A stretch of DNA of 64,000 nucleotides. Source: an uncultured Lachnospiraceae bacterium (GTDB lineage Bacteria > Bacillota > Clostridia > Lachnospirales > Lachnospiraceae). Below, piece after piece: positions 16,960 to 25,670 of this stretch (positions are counted from its first letter, which is position 1; every line of letters begins with the position of its first letter). The notes below the pieces were generated by a model. The model had not been told where the DNA came from. It saw only the letters and a list, made by a program, of their open reading frames with translations, and ran no database searches. Made by a program: the position numbers and the translations under genes. The DNA lies in the NCBI GenBank assembly GCA_945929965.1, contig CAMEOT010000009.1:23052-87051 (forward strand). The letters are read 5' to 3'.

Positions 16960-17961
16960 TTATCTTTTTCCCTTGTCCGTATGCTTTAACTTAGGGCTTC
17001 TTTTGTTCCCGGCTTCATAATCATCGTATGCCTTGACGATCTTTTGTACCAGCGGATGTCGAACCACATCCTTATTGGTCAGATTACAGAAAGCAATGTC
17101 GTCAATATTTTTAAGGACTCTCGTCGCCACATCCAGACCGGACTTTGCTCCCACGGGAAGATCCTTCTGGGAAGAGTCACCGGTTACGATCACCTTGGAG
17201 CCAAACCCGATACGGGTCAGGAACATTTTCATCTGCGCAGGGGTGGTATTCTGCGCTTCATCCAGGATAATATAGGCATTGTCCAGAGTACGGCCTCTCA
17301 TATAAGCAAGAGGTGCCACTTCTATCAGACCTTTTTCCATATTTTTGGCAAAGCTCTCAGCACCCATGATCTGGTACAGCGCGTCATATAGCGGACGCAG
17401 GTACGGGTCTACCTTACTCTGCAGGTCTCCGGGCAAAAATCCTAACTTTTCACCGGCTTCAATGGCAGGTCTGGTCAGTATGATACGGCTGACCTCGTTA
17501 TTTTTAAATGCTGTGATCGCCATGGCCATGGCCAGATAAGTCTTACCGGTACCGGCAGGTCCCAGTCCGAATACGATCATATTCTTGCGGATGGCATCCA
17601 CATAAGCTTTCTGTCCCAAGGTCTTGGGTTTGATCGGTTTTCCGCTGATGGTGTGACAGATGCAGTCCGCATCCATTTCCATCAGTTTATCTTCCTGATC
17701 TTCTTTTCCCATTTCAATGGCATAATCCACACTCTGTTCTTCAATCTCATTGCCATGATCCGACAGGGCAGTCAACTGTTTTAATACCCGGGATGCCTTC
17801 AAAGCATTCTCTTCCTCCCCGTTGATCACGACGCTGCCGTTACGATCCACGATAGTCACCTGAAAATCCTGTTCCAGCTTCTTGATATAGGCATCCTGCA
17901 TGCCGAATATCTTACGCATCTGTTCCGTATCCATCTCAAAACTGATTGCTGTCACACCCAT
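16960..17961 (-). CDS. PhoH-like ATPase
   Basis: The 333-residue cytosolic protein has an N-terminal KH-like region (about 1-65) and a PhoH ATPase domain with Walker A GPAGTGKTYLAMAMA, Walker B-like YIILDEAQNTTPAQMK and the sensor segment VIVTGDSSQKDLP. PhoH proteins bind RNA and act with YbeY in RNA metabolism; the exact reaction is not settled. Located between yqfD and the PgpH-like gene, as in Bacillus. Start 17961 has GAGGAA about ten bases upstream, overlapping the yqfD stop. Confidence 0.93.
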   Translation of the reverse strand: MGVTAISFEMDTEQMRKIFGMQDAYIKKLEQDFQVTIVDRNGSVVINGEEENALKASRVLKQLTALSDHGNEIEEQSVDYAIEMGKEDQEDKLMEMDADCICHTISGKPIKPKTLGQKAYVDAIRKNMIVFGLGPAGTGKTYLAMAMAITAFKNNEVSRIILTRPAIEAGEKLGFLPGDLQSKVDPYLRPLYDALYQIMGAESFAKNMEKGLIEVAPLAYMRGRTLDNAYIILDEAQNTTPAQMKMFLTRIGFGSKVIVTGDSSQKDLPVGAKSGLDVATRVLKNIDDIAFCNLTNKDVVRHPLVQKIVKAYDDYEAGNKRSPKLKHTDKGKR

Positions 17962-17968
17962 TTATGTC

Positions 17969-19213
17969 TTATTCCTCATTTCCGTCAGTATCTTCCGTAC
18001 GCAGATCTTCGACCACATCCGGTACGGAATCTGTAAGCACTCCCGCCGCCTCGCGTAATATCAGTTCTCCGTGAGCAGTCCATCCGGCGCACTTTGTTTC
18101 TATTTTAACATCTTTCGAGATTATTTGTACCCCTTTTTCGTCTAAACTTTCGAGAAAGTCCAATATTTTTTTCTGTAAAACAGCTTTTGCTTCCTGTGCC
18201 GTATAGGAATATTCTGTTTTTTGAAACTCCCGATAGGTGGTTCTGCCAAGTGTACAGGGAATATTCAGGTATTCCAGTACTTTTACCGGACAGGTGTCAC
18301 GAATGCTGTCGTATTGCAAATACCCGGATTTTACCTTCGGGCTCCACTCTCTGTCTCCGAAATGAAGAAAATAGTACGTTTTTTCTCTCCCTGTATACTT
18401 TTTTTGGATATAATCCGCCGGCAGATATGCCTCGAAAGTACCGGTATGTTCCATCCGGATATCGGCGTCCGATACTACCGGCCGGTATTCTCTTACGGTT
18501 CCATCCTCCGCATATATGGGAATCCTGCCTTCTACCAAGATATCACCCTTTGCCACTTCACTGCCGGTGGTTACTTTTGGCACACCGCTTCGAACGATCA
18601 TCTCCGTGATCACACCATCATATTGAGATACCAGATCCCTGCCTGTCTTAGGATCTGCTGCTGTTTCTTCCGGTACCGGCATATCATTTTCCTTCAGTTC
18701 AATCAATAGACGTACTCCGTCCAGCCGTCCGGAGGTCCATGTGACCTGTGGAAAATTGCGGCGGATCTGTTTTTCCAATTCACCGATGTCCAGATTGCTT
18801 TTCCACATTCCGGTATGTACTCCTTCCTGTTCCAGAAACTTAAAAAACAGATCCTCCGTCACCTGTAAGTTCCCGAAGACTCGGATATCCCATATGAAAA
18901 AAGAAGATAGTATCCAAAACGCTGCTGTCAGAAAAAAGCCTGCAAAAAAAGCCTTTCTTCTAAGCATTCCGGGCACTAAAAAAGGTAGTCCACATCTTCC
19001 CGATATGACTACCCTTACTTTTGTTTTTCTGGCGATGGGACGCAGCTGATAAAAAGCTTTCAGACTGACACACATCGTATAAATATCATCCTGCTTTTCA
19101 ATGTTCCACAGTAATACACCCTTATTACTGCACAGATTGATAAACCGCTGCGGTGCAAATCCCCATACACGAATTTTCACATATCCCTGCAGACGTTTGA
19201 TCCATTCCGTCAT
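17969..19213 (-). CDS. yqfD: Sporulation protein YqfD
   Basis: A 414-residue protein with an N-terminal cytosolic domain, one membrane segment at about 88-112 (FFAGFFLTAAFWILSSFF), and a long extracytoplasmic part containing FGNLQVTEDLFFKFLEQEGV, a POTRA-like element, and TSGRLDGVRLLIELKE. This is the YqfD family, needed for efficient sporulation in Bacillus and membrane-located in the mother cell. Follows yqfC by 31 bases and precedes phoH by 7. Confidence 0.92.
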   Translation of the reverse strand: MTEWIKRLQGYVKIRVWGFAPQRFINLCSNKGVLLWNIEKQDDIYTMCVSLKAFYQLRPIARKTKVRVVISGRCGLPFLVPGMLRRKAFFAGFFLTAAFWILSSFFIWDIRVFGNLQVTEDLFFKFLEQEGVHTGMWKSNLDIGELEKQIRRNFPQVTWTSGRLDGVRLLIELKENDMPVPEETAADPKTGRDLVSQYDGVITEMIVRSGVPKVTTGSEVAKGDILVEGRIPIYAEDGTVREYRPVVSDADIRMEHTGTFEAYLPADYIQKKYTGREKTYYFLHFGDREWSPKVKSGYLQYDSIRDTCPVKVLEYLNIPCTLGRTTYREFQKTEYSYTAQEAKAVLQKKILDFLESLDEKGVQIISKDVKIETKCAGWTAHGELILREAAGVLTDSVPDVVEDLRTEDTDGNEE

Positions 19214-19244
19214 TTCCAGACGACCTCCGTTTACCAGTAATGAT

Positions 19245-19523
19245 CTATAAATAGCGTAGCGTACTGATATTTCCGCTGATCTTCATATCTTCATTGGTAT
19301 AATAGTCGATGGAAAGCCGGCTTCCCTCCAGGCACACCTGACAGGTCTTCGCCTGCAACAGGATCCGTTCACCGGTATACTCCAAAATCCCTCTGTAATT
19401 CTCGATCCAGACTTCACAGTTGCCGGTAAGTGTCACGCGCAGCGCTCCCATACAGACATCCTTGGGAAGCTGCAGGGAATTGATCCATTTTTCTTTTTGC
19501 TGTTGTGCTCTTCTCATTTTCAT
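19245..19523 (-). CDS. yqfC: YabP/YqfC-family sporulation protein
   Basis: A 92-residue beta-rich protein with LPKDVCMGALRVTLTGNCEVWIENYRGILEY, the YabP/YqfC pattern, ending ISGNISTLRYL. It pairs with yqfD as in Bacillus, where both belong to the mother-cell sporulation programme. Neither candidate ATG (19523, 19517) has a Shine-Dalgarno sequence, which is unusual among its neighbours; the gene follows pdp by 33 bases and may rely on read-through. Confidence 0.88.
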   Translation of the reverse strand: MKMRRAQQQKEKWINSLQLPKDVCMGALRVTLTGNCEVWIENYRGILEYTGERILLQAKTCQVCLEGSRLSIDYYTNEDMKISGNISTLRYL

Positions 19524-19556
19524 ATAAAACTATATGACGAAGAGCACCAAAATATG

Positions 19557-20861
19557 TTACTGCAAAATTCCCTTGATCAGAGGCTCCTTTTTGGGGCAGC
19601 TGTCGGTAATACTGTAAGCATTTAAGAATTTCTCCTTTGCCGCTTTCAGACGTTGTTCATCATTCGCATGAAGATACCCGAGAACCTCGCCTTTTTTCAC
19701 AGCATCTCCTTTTTTCTTCTCTAATACGATACCTACCGACAGGTCGATCGTACTTTCCTTGGTCTCTCTTCCTCCGCCCAACAGCAGGGAACAGATACCA
19801 ATGTCTTCGCAGGCAATTCTTCCCACGAAACCGTCTCTGTCCGCACAGACAGGCACTACCATCGATGCCTTAGGAAGGAGTTCGGGGTTCGTTACTGCCA
19901 ACGGGTCACCACCCTGGGCTTCCACGAACTGTTCCAATTTCCGTAAGGCACTGCCGTCTTCGATGACTTTAGTAAGCATTCCTCTTGCCTCTTCGGCATT
20001 CTCCACCTTGCCACCGGCAAGCAGCATCTGACTGCCCAGTACCATGCAGAGTTCTCTAAAATCCTCCGGTCCTTCTCCCCGCAGGGTTGCAATGGCTTCT
20101 TTTACTTCCAGAGCGTTTCCCACAGCACGCCCCAGCGGCTGATCCATATCCGAGACTACGGCAATGGTTTGTCTGCCTGCATTTTTACCGATCTTGACCA
20201 TTTCTTCCGCCAGGGCAAATGCATCATCCTGACTCTTCATAAAAGCACCGCTGCCGGTCTTGACATCCAGCACAATGGCATCCGCACCGGCTGCCAGCTT
20301 CTTGCTCATGATGGAGCTGGCAATCAGGGACATATTGTCCACGGTGGCCGTCACATCCCGCAGGGCATACAGCTTTTTATCTGCCGGTGCCAGGTCTTTC
20401 GTCTGTCCCATAATGGCGATCCCGATCTTATTGACATTTTCAATAAAGCGGTCTGCGGTAAGTGCTGTGGTAAATCCGGGGAAGCTCTCCAGCTTGTCGA
20501 TGGTTCCGCCGGTATGTCCCAGTCCTCTGCCGCTCATTTTGGCTACGGGGATTCCGCAGGCAGCCACCATGGGAGTCAGTGCCAGAGAAGTCTTGTCACC
20601 CACGCCGCCGGTACTGTGTTTGTCTACCTTACAGCCGTGGATTTTGGACAGATCCAGCATCTCCCCGCTGTGTGCCATGGCCATGGTCAGTTCGTAAGTC
20701 TCACTCTCCGTCATCTTCTGAAAATAAATTGCCATCATCAGAGCAGACACCTGGTAATCCGGTATCTCTCCCTTTGTGTAGCCTTCAATAAAAAAGCGGA
20801 TCTCTTCTTTGGATAGCTCTCCACCGTTTCTCTTTTTCATGATGATGTCATACATTCTCAT
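19557..20861 (-). CDS. pdp: Pyrimidine-nucleoside phosphorylase
   Basis: A 434-residue enzyme that cleaves thymidine, uridine or deoxyuridine with phosphate for pyrimidine salvage. The family signature [21 protein letters not shown] spans about 113-133 (split here into [17 protein letters not shown] and FPGF). N-terminal [19 protein letters not shown] and [14 protein letters not shown] are also typical. The single enzyme length and Gram-positive origin favour the broad-specificity Pdp over strict thymidine phosphorylase, but DeoA cannot be excluded. Confidence 0.92.
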   Translation of the reverse strand: MRMYDIIMKKRNGGELSKEEIRFFIEGYTKGEIPDYQVSALMMAIYFQKMTESETYELTMAMAHSGEMLDLSKIHGCKVDKHSTGGVGDKTSLALTPMVAACGIPVAKMSGRGLGHTGGTIDKLESFPGFTTALTADRFIENVNKIGIAIMGQTKDLAPADKKLYALRDVTATVDNMSLIASSIMSKKLAAGADAIVLDVKTGSGAFMKSQDDAFALAEEMVKIGKNAGRQTIAVVSDMDQPLGRAVGNALEVKEAIATLRGEGPEDFRELCMVLGSQMLLAGGKVENAEEARGMLTKVIEDGSALRKLEQFVEAQGGDPLAVTNPELLPKASMVVPVCADRDGFVGRIACEDIGICSLLLGGGRETKESTIDLSVGIVLEKKKGDAVKKGEVLGYLHANDEQRLKAAKEKFLNAYSITDSCPKKEPLIKGILQ

Positions 20862-20899
20862 AGGCTTCCTCCTGTCTGCGGCAACATTACCACCAACTC

Positions 20900-21535
20900 T
20901 TATACACCGACTTTTTTACAGATATCACTGATGCAGCATTTCTCGCAATAGGGATGGGTTCTGGCAGTACATACCTCTCTTCCGTGATATACCAGTCTGT
21001 GGCAGAAGTCACTGCCTTCCTTGGGCGGAATGATCTTCCACAGCTCCTTTTCCACCTTGGCAGGCTCCTTGATGCCTTCTACCAGTCCCATACGGTTCAC
21101 CAGGCGGATGCAATGGGTGTCTGTCACAATGGCAGGCTTACCGAAGACATCCCCCATGACCAGATTGGCACTTTTCCTGCCTACTCCCGGCAGAGACAGC
21201 AGCTCGTCAAAGTCATCCGGCACTTTCCCCTGATATTTATCCCTAAGGATCTTCATGCAGGCGCTGATATCTCTCGCCTTGCTGTGACCTAAGCCGCAGG
21301 GCTTTACGATTGCCTCGATCTCTTCCACCGGAGCATCCGCCAGGGCATCCACATCCGGAAATTTCTCGTAAAGCTTCTCCACTACGATATTTACCCGGGC
21401 ATCGGTACACTGGGCCGCGAGGCGGACGCTGACAAGCAGCTTCCATGCCTGATCGTAATCCAGAGTGCATCCGGCATCCGGATATTCTTTTTTCAGACGT
21501 TCTATGATTTCTAATGCACGTTGTTTTTTTGTCAT
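20900..21535 (-). CDS. nth: Endonuclease III
   Basis: A 211-residue base-excision repair glycosylase/AP lyase for oxidised pyrimidines. The helix-hairpin-helix [14 protein letters not shown] with catalytic Lys, then [15 protein letters not shown] with the catalytic Asp, are intact. A [4Fe-4S] motif closes the protein: Cys-x7-Cys-x2-Cys-x5-Cys in [19 protein letters not shown]; the first spacing is one longer than the x6 of E. coli Nth. Confidence 0.95.
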   Translation of the reverse strand: MTKKQRALEIIERLKKEYPDAGCTLDYDQAWKLLVSVRLAAQCTDARVNIVVEKLYEKFPDVDALADAPVEEIEAIVKPCGLGHSKARDISACMKILRDKYQGKVPDDFDELLSLPGVGRKSANLVMGDVFGKPAIVTDTHCIRLVNRMGLVEGIKEPAKVEKELWKIIPPKEGSDFCHRLVYHGREVCTARTHPYCEKCCISDICKKVGV

Positions 21536-21572
21536 ATTTTCGTCACTCTTGTTTAAAATAGTTACAAAACTT

Positions 21573-22055
21573 TTACTTATGGTAAGGCTCGTGCTGAATG
21601 ATCCGGAACGCCCGATAGATCTGTTCGCACAGGATCACACGCATCAGCTGGTGAGGAAATGTCATTTTGGAAAAGCTGAGTGCCAGATCCGCCCTTTTGC
21701 AGACGCTATTGTGCAGTCCTAAGGAGCCACCGATGACAAAGCAGATGTGGCTTTTTCCACGGACACTGCAGTCCTCGATCCATGCTGCAAATTCTTCGGA
21801 AGAATAATTTTTGCCGGCGATCTCCAGTGTCACGATCAGAGCATCCTGGGGCAACTTTGCAAAAATGCGGGCTCCCTCTTTTTCACGGATCTGATCTTCC
21901 AGAACAGTGCTTGCTCCATCCGGTGTCATCTCATCCGCCACTTCGATAATGTTCAACTTCGTGTAACGACTCAGCCGTTTGCTGTATTCGTCAATGGCAT
22001 CACGGAAAAATTTCTCCTTGATCTTCCCTACACATATGATGGATATTTTGATCAT
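21573..22055 (-). CDS. rlmH: 23S rRNA (pseudouridine-1915-N3)-methyltransferase RlmH
   Basis: A 160-residue SPOUT methyltransferase acting on pseudouridine 1915 of 23S rRNA in assembled ribosomes. Typical segments: ISIICVGKIKEKFFRDAIDEY, FVIGGSLGLHNSV with the SAM-binding knot loop, and SFSKMTFPHQLMRVILCEQIYRA. Its start overlaps the stop of the upstream zinc-ribbon gene by 4 bases (ATGA). Confidence 0.96.
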   Translation of the reverse strand: MIKISIICVGKIKEKFFRDAIDEYSKRLSRYTKLNIIEVADEMTPDGASTVLEDQIREKEGARIFAKLPQDALIVTLEIAGKNYSSEEFAAWIEDCSVRGKSHICFVIGGSLGLHNSVCKRADLALSFSKMTFPHQLMRVILCEQIYRAFRIIQHEPYHK

Positions 22056-22957
22056 TCTTCCTCTGCTCCGTCAGTATCCGGGAAGATCTGTTCGTAGATC
22101 TTCGTGTCAATGAGATTCTCCAGCATCTGCTGGTCCAAATTCATGAACTGATGGTTTATCTGGTTGCGGATGACTTCAAATCTCTTATAATACAGGGCTT
22201 CTTCGGGAGTATCTGCTGCATTTTCGATCTGCGCGTCGATTTTTTCCGCAGTTAGGTTTCCCTCGCTCCATTTAAGCAAGGTATCTACCAGAGAGTTCTC
22301 GGACTCTGCCTTTTTCTCGAAAAGCTTTGCATTACGCATGGACACCACGCCCATAACAATGAAGAGGATAAATACAGCACTCATGACCCCGTAGAACATG
22401 TATGGGTTCCCGATGTTAAAGGGTAATACTCCTGCAATTCCAAGGGCCATCACCAAGATTCCCAAAACACCCACAATTAACAGTACCCAGGCAGAGGATC
22501 TGTTTTCCTCTGCTTTGGCACCACTGTTCATATAAGTCAGACCACCCTGTGTGGATGCGGCTTTCAATAGTTCCACAGAATTTGGCTTTTCTTCCGATGC
22601 TTCATCTCCGTCCGGCATCAGGAATTCGTCTACCGCTGCTTCTTCCTCGGCGGCATTCTCCTTGCGTTCCTTTTCCTGCTGCTCTAAGAAAACTCTGGCG
22701 ATGGTCTTCGCCTTTTTCTCGTCCTTTGCATCTACAAACAGTTCATAGACCTGCTCTGTCTCGTCATAAACAAGTTTACTTTTTTCCACTCCATTGTATG
22801 TAAGGAAGTCTTTTAACTTCTCCATCTCATCCTGTTCACCGAACAGCACGGAAGTAAAATCCGTCAGTTCTTCCTCACTTACCAGTGTTTCTCCGCAATC
22901 GGGACATACGGTGATTCCTTCCCGATATTCATTTTTACATTTCGGACACCATGCCAT
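22052..22957 (-). CDS. Zinc-ribbon membrane protein, unknown function
   Basis: A 301-residue protein with an N-terminal zinc ribbon (WCPKCKNEYREGITVCPDCG), an alpha/beta domain at about 33-93 (SVLFGEQDEMEKLKDFLTYNGV ... ELFVDAKDEKKAKTIA, resembling signal-transducing DUF2007-type domains), an acidic linker, two membrane helices (about 152-172 and 183-204), and a helical C-terminus. Probably membrane-bound with both ends cytosolic. Not recognised beyond this. It overlaps rlmH by 4 bases, so expression is tied to it. Confidence 0.7.
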   Translation of the reverse strand: MAWCPKCKNEYREGITVCPDCGETLVSEEELTDFTSVLFGEQDEMEKLKDFLTYNGVEKSKLVYDETEQVYELFVDAKDEKKAKTIARVFLEQQEKERKENAAEEEAAVDEFLMPDGDEASEEKPNSVELLKAASTQGGLTYMNSGAKAEENRSSAWVLLIVGVLGILVMALGIAGVLPFNIGNPYMFYGVMSAVFILFIVMGVVSMRNAKLFEKKAESENSLVDTLLKWSEGNLTAEKIDAQIENAADTPEEALYYKRFEVIRNQINHQFMNLDQQMLENLIDTKIYEQIFPDTDGAEEE

Positions 22958-22972
22958 ATGCTAACACCATCC

Positions 22973-23272
22973 TTAATATTCGTAATCCATGCAGGCTCTT
23001 CCTCCTGCCACGGATCCAATATATTCTTTTGCTGCCAGATGATCCGGATGCACCTGATATGCCGCCAGTGCCTCTGTATCTGTAAAATCAGAGATCAGTG
23101 CCACATCCCGGTTGCTGCTGTCCAGTCCATTTATGATTACTTCCACCTTCACGGCACCGGGTACTTTTTCCTTAATGGGTTCTAAAAGTGCCTTGATCTT
23201 CTCGGCGGCTGCTTTCTTTTCCTGGGAGGTCAGATTACCTTCCAGACTCCACATAACAATATGTCTTACCAT
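22973..23272 (-). CDS. Dabb (stress-responsive A/B barrel) protein
   Basis: A 99-residue protein starting MVRHIVMWSL, with a ferredoxin-like fold pattern: VKVEVIINGLDSSNRDVALISDFTDTEALAAYQVHPDHLAAKEYI. This is the Dabb domain; His and the HPDH element are typical. Members are small dimeric barrels of varied or unknown function. Start at 23272 is chosen because GGAGG lies five bases upstream; the ATG at 23284 would include that ribosome site. Confidence 0.85.
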   Translation of the reverse strand: MVRHIVMWSLEGNLTSQEKKAAAEKIKALLEPIKEKVPGAVKVEVIINGLDSSNRDVALISDFTDTEALAAYQVHPDHLAAKEYIGSVAGGRACMDYEY

Positions 23273-23316
23273 GTAAACCTCCATTCCGTCCGGTCCTGTG
23301 ACCGGATGCGGGGTAA

Positions 23317-24702
23317 TTATTTCACACTCAGATATTCATCAATACCCTTGGCAGCTGCCTTGCCTGCTCCCATCGCCAGAATAACGGTAGCTGCTCCTGT
23401 TACCGCATCTCCACCGGCATAGACACCTTCCTTGGTGGTCTTGCCGTTATTTTCATCCGCAATGATGCACTTCCACTTATTGGTATCCAGTCCCTTGGTG
23501 GTAGAAGAGATCAGAGGATTCGGGGAGGTACCTAAAGACATGATCACGGTATCTAACTTCATCACGAATTCGGATCCGGGTATTTCCACGGGACGACGTC
23601 TGCCGCTCTCATCGGGCTCGCCCAGTTCCATGCGGATGCACTTCATGCCGGTCACCCAGCCCTTATCGTCGGACAGGATTTCTATAGGATTGGTCAGCAG
23701 ATCAAAAATGATGCCTTCTTCTTTTGCATGATGTACTTCTTCCACTCTGGCAGGAAGCTCCTCTTCGCTTCTGCGGTATACAATATGTACCTCAGCACCC
23801 AGACGAAGTGCGGTTCTTGCAGCATCCATAGCCACGTTACCGCCGCCTACCACAGCTACCTTCTTACCATGCATGATAGGTGTTCTGGAATCGGGATCAA
23901 ACGCCTTCATCAGATTGCTTCTGGTCAGGTACTCATTGGCAGAGAATACACCGTTGGCATTCTCGCCGGGGATACCCATGAACTTCGGAAGTCCTGCACC
24001 GGAACCGATAAATACGGCCTGGAAGCCCTCTTCGTCCATCAACTGATCAATGGTCACGGATTTACCTACCACTACGTTGGTTTCAATATGAACACCGAGA
24101 GATTTTACATTTTCGATCTCTTTTGCCACAACGCCGCTCTTGGGAAGACGGAACTCAGGGATACCGTATACCAGTACACCGCCTGCCTCATGCAGTGCCT
24201 CGAAGATGGTAACATCATAACCCATCTTTGCCAGATCTCCGGCACAAGTCAGACCTGCGGGACCGGAGCCGATAACAGCTACCTTTTTACCGTTCTTCTG
24301 TGCTGCCGGTGTAGGTTTGATGCCGTTTTCTCTTGCCCAGTCAGCTACAAAACGCTCCAGCTTACCGATAGAGATGGGATCCCCCTTGAAGCCACGGATA
24401 CATTTTCCTTCACACTGGCTTTCCTGGGGGCATACACGACCGCAGACAGCGGGAAGTGCGCTGGATTCGCTGATGATACGATATGCTTCTTCGATATTGC
24501 CGTTCTTCACCTGTTCAATAAACTGAGGGATCTGGATCGCTACGGGACAGCCCTTTACACACTGTGCATTTTTACAGTTAATGCAGCGGGAAGCCTCTTC
24601 CATTGCTTCTTCTTTGTTATATCCGAGACACACCTCTTTGAAGTTGGTAGCACGTTCCTTTGCATCCTGCTCTCTGACAGGAATTCTTTTTAATACATCC
24701 AT
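23317..24702 (-). CDS. nfnB: NfnB-type large subunit (GltA-like flavoprotein)
   Basis: A 461-residue protein annotated in many genomes as glutamate synthase small subunit. It has N-terminal Fe-S Cys clusters (CINCKNAQCVKGCP and AVCGRVCPQESQCEGKC), an FAD site VAVIGSGPAGLTCAGDLAKMG and an NADPH site VAVVGGGNVAMDAARTALRLG. No glutamate synthase large subunit is near; instead an NfnA-like gene lies 52 bases upstream. That pairing is diagnostic of the electron-bifurcating NADH-dependent reduced ferredoxin:NADP+ oxidoreductase of Clostridia. Cytosolic heterodimer. Confidence 0.85.
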   Translation of the reverse strand: MDVLKRIPVREQDAKERATNFKEVCLGYNKEEAMEEASRCINCKNAQCVKGCPVAIQIPQFIEQVKNGNIEEAYRIISESSALPAVCGRVCPQESQCEGKCIRGFKGDPISIGKLERFVADWARENGIKPTPAAQKNGKKVAVIGSGPAGLTCAGDLAKMGYDVTIFEALHEAGGVLVYGIPEFRLPKSGVVAKEIENVKSLGVHIETNVVVGKSVTIDQLMDEEGFQAVFIGSGAGLPKFMGIPGENANGVFSANEYLTRSNLMKAFDPDSRTPIMHGKKVAVVGGGNVAMDAARTALRLGAEVHIVYRRSEEELPARVEEVHHAKEEGIIFDLLTNPIEILSDDKGWVTGMKCIRMELGEPDESGRRRPVEIPGSEFVMKLDTVIMSLGTSPNPLISSTTKGLDTNKWKCIIADENNGKTTKEGVYAGGDAVTGAATVILAMGAGKAAAKGIDEYLSVK

Positions 24703-24754
24703 TTTATTTAACCATGCCTTTCTGATTTATCGTCTTCACACGTTTGCAGTAGAA

Positions 24755-25633
24755 CTACTGGCAGTTGCCGCAGCCGCCGTGATGGGTATCTCCCTCTTCC
24801 AGGGCTAACATTGCACGACCCTCTGCGGTCTTGTAGATCTGCTGACGTCTCATTGCCTCATCAAAGTTTACTTCGTGTCCGTCGAATTCGGGACCGTCTA
24901 CGCAGGCGAATTTTACCTTGCCGCCGACAGTGACACGACAGGCACCGCACATTCCCGTTCCATCGACCATAATGGGGTTCAGACTGACTACGGTGGGAAT
25001 CTCCAGTTCCTTGGTCAGGAGACATACGAATTTCATCATGATCATGGGGCCGATAGCGATGCACAGATCGTACTTTTTGCCTTCCGCTACCAGATCCTTG
25101 ATGGTCTGGGTTACCATACCGCTTCTTCCGTAGGATCCGTCATCGGTAGTCACATAAAGATTGCCGGCAACCGCTTCCATCTCTTTTTCCAGGATCAGCA
25201 GATTTTTGGTCTTGCTTCCTACGATAACATCGGCAGCAATTCCATGCTCATGCAGCCATTTCACCTGAGGATATACGGGAGCTGCACCGACACCACCTGC
25301 CACGAAGAGGATCTTCTTTGCCTTTACTTCGTCCAGAGGCTGTTCTACCAGCTCGGAAGAACATCCTAAAGGTCCTACAAAGTCATGGAAGTATTCTCCT
25401 TCTTCCAACTGTGCCATGAGTTTCGTACCGGCACCTACGGTCTGGAACACGATGGTCACGGTTCCCTTTTCTCTGTTGTAATCACAGATGGTCAGAGGAA
25501 TGCGTTCTCCCTCACTGTCCATTCTTACGATGACAAACTGACCGGGTTCACAGGTCTTTGCCACTCTGTTTGCTTCTACCTCCATCAGATAGATGTTGGT
25601 TGTCAGCTCCTGTTTTTTTACGATCTTATACAT
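24755..25633 (-). CDS. nfnA: NfnA-type small subunit (FAD/2Fe-2S)
   Basis: A 292-residue ferredoxin-NADP reductase-like protein. It has the FAD/NAD domain elements EPGQFVIVRMDSEGERIPLTI (around residues 34-54), KKILFVAGGVGAAPVYP and DDGSYGRSGMVT. A [2Fe-2S] site is formed by Cys in GTGMCGACRVTV and VKFACVDGPEFDGHEV. With NfnB it couples NADH and reduced ferredoxin to NADPH formation. The tail HHGGCGNCQ adds a Cys pair of unknown use. The single-protein alternative, dihydroorotate dehydrogenase electron transfer subunit, is less likely because pyrD is absent here. Confidence 0.85.
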   Translation of the reverse strand: MYKIVKKQELTTNIYLMEVEANRVAKTCEPGQFVIVRMDSEGERIPLTICDYNREKGTVTIVFQTVGAGTKLMAQLEEGEYFHDFVGPLGCSSELVEQPLDEVKAKKILFVAGGVGAAPVYPQVKWLHEHGIAADVIVGSKTKNLLILEKEMEAVAGNLYVTTDDGSYGRSGMVTQTIKDLVAEGKKYDLCIAIGPMIMMKFVCLLTKELEIPTVVSLNPIMVDGTGMCGACRVTVGGKVKFACVDGPEFDGHEVNFDEAMRRQQIYKTAEGRAMLALEEGDTHHGGCGNCQ

Positions 25634-25670
25634 TTCTCTTTTCCGTCCCTTCTGTTAGGATTAATAGAAT

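Noticed and set aside
19515..19557. SigmaE-like promoter (ACATATT, 14 bases, CATATAGTT) before yqfC on the minus strand
   Set aside because: The -10 ends 5 bases from the ATG, so transcription would start at or after the start codon; no room for a leader. The match is probably chance in AT-rich sequence, though the lack of a ribosome site remains odd.
23289..23306. TCCGGTC/GACCGGA hairpin between the Dabb gene and nfnB
   Set aside because: No T run; the ribosome site of the Dabb gene follows directly, so it is not a terminator.
23728..24693. Open frame of 321 codons on the plus strand
   Set aside because: Antisense to the NfnB gene, whose domains are complete; no start signal or recognisable protein.
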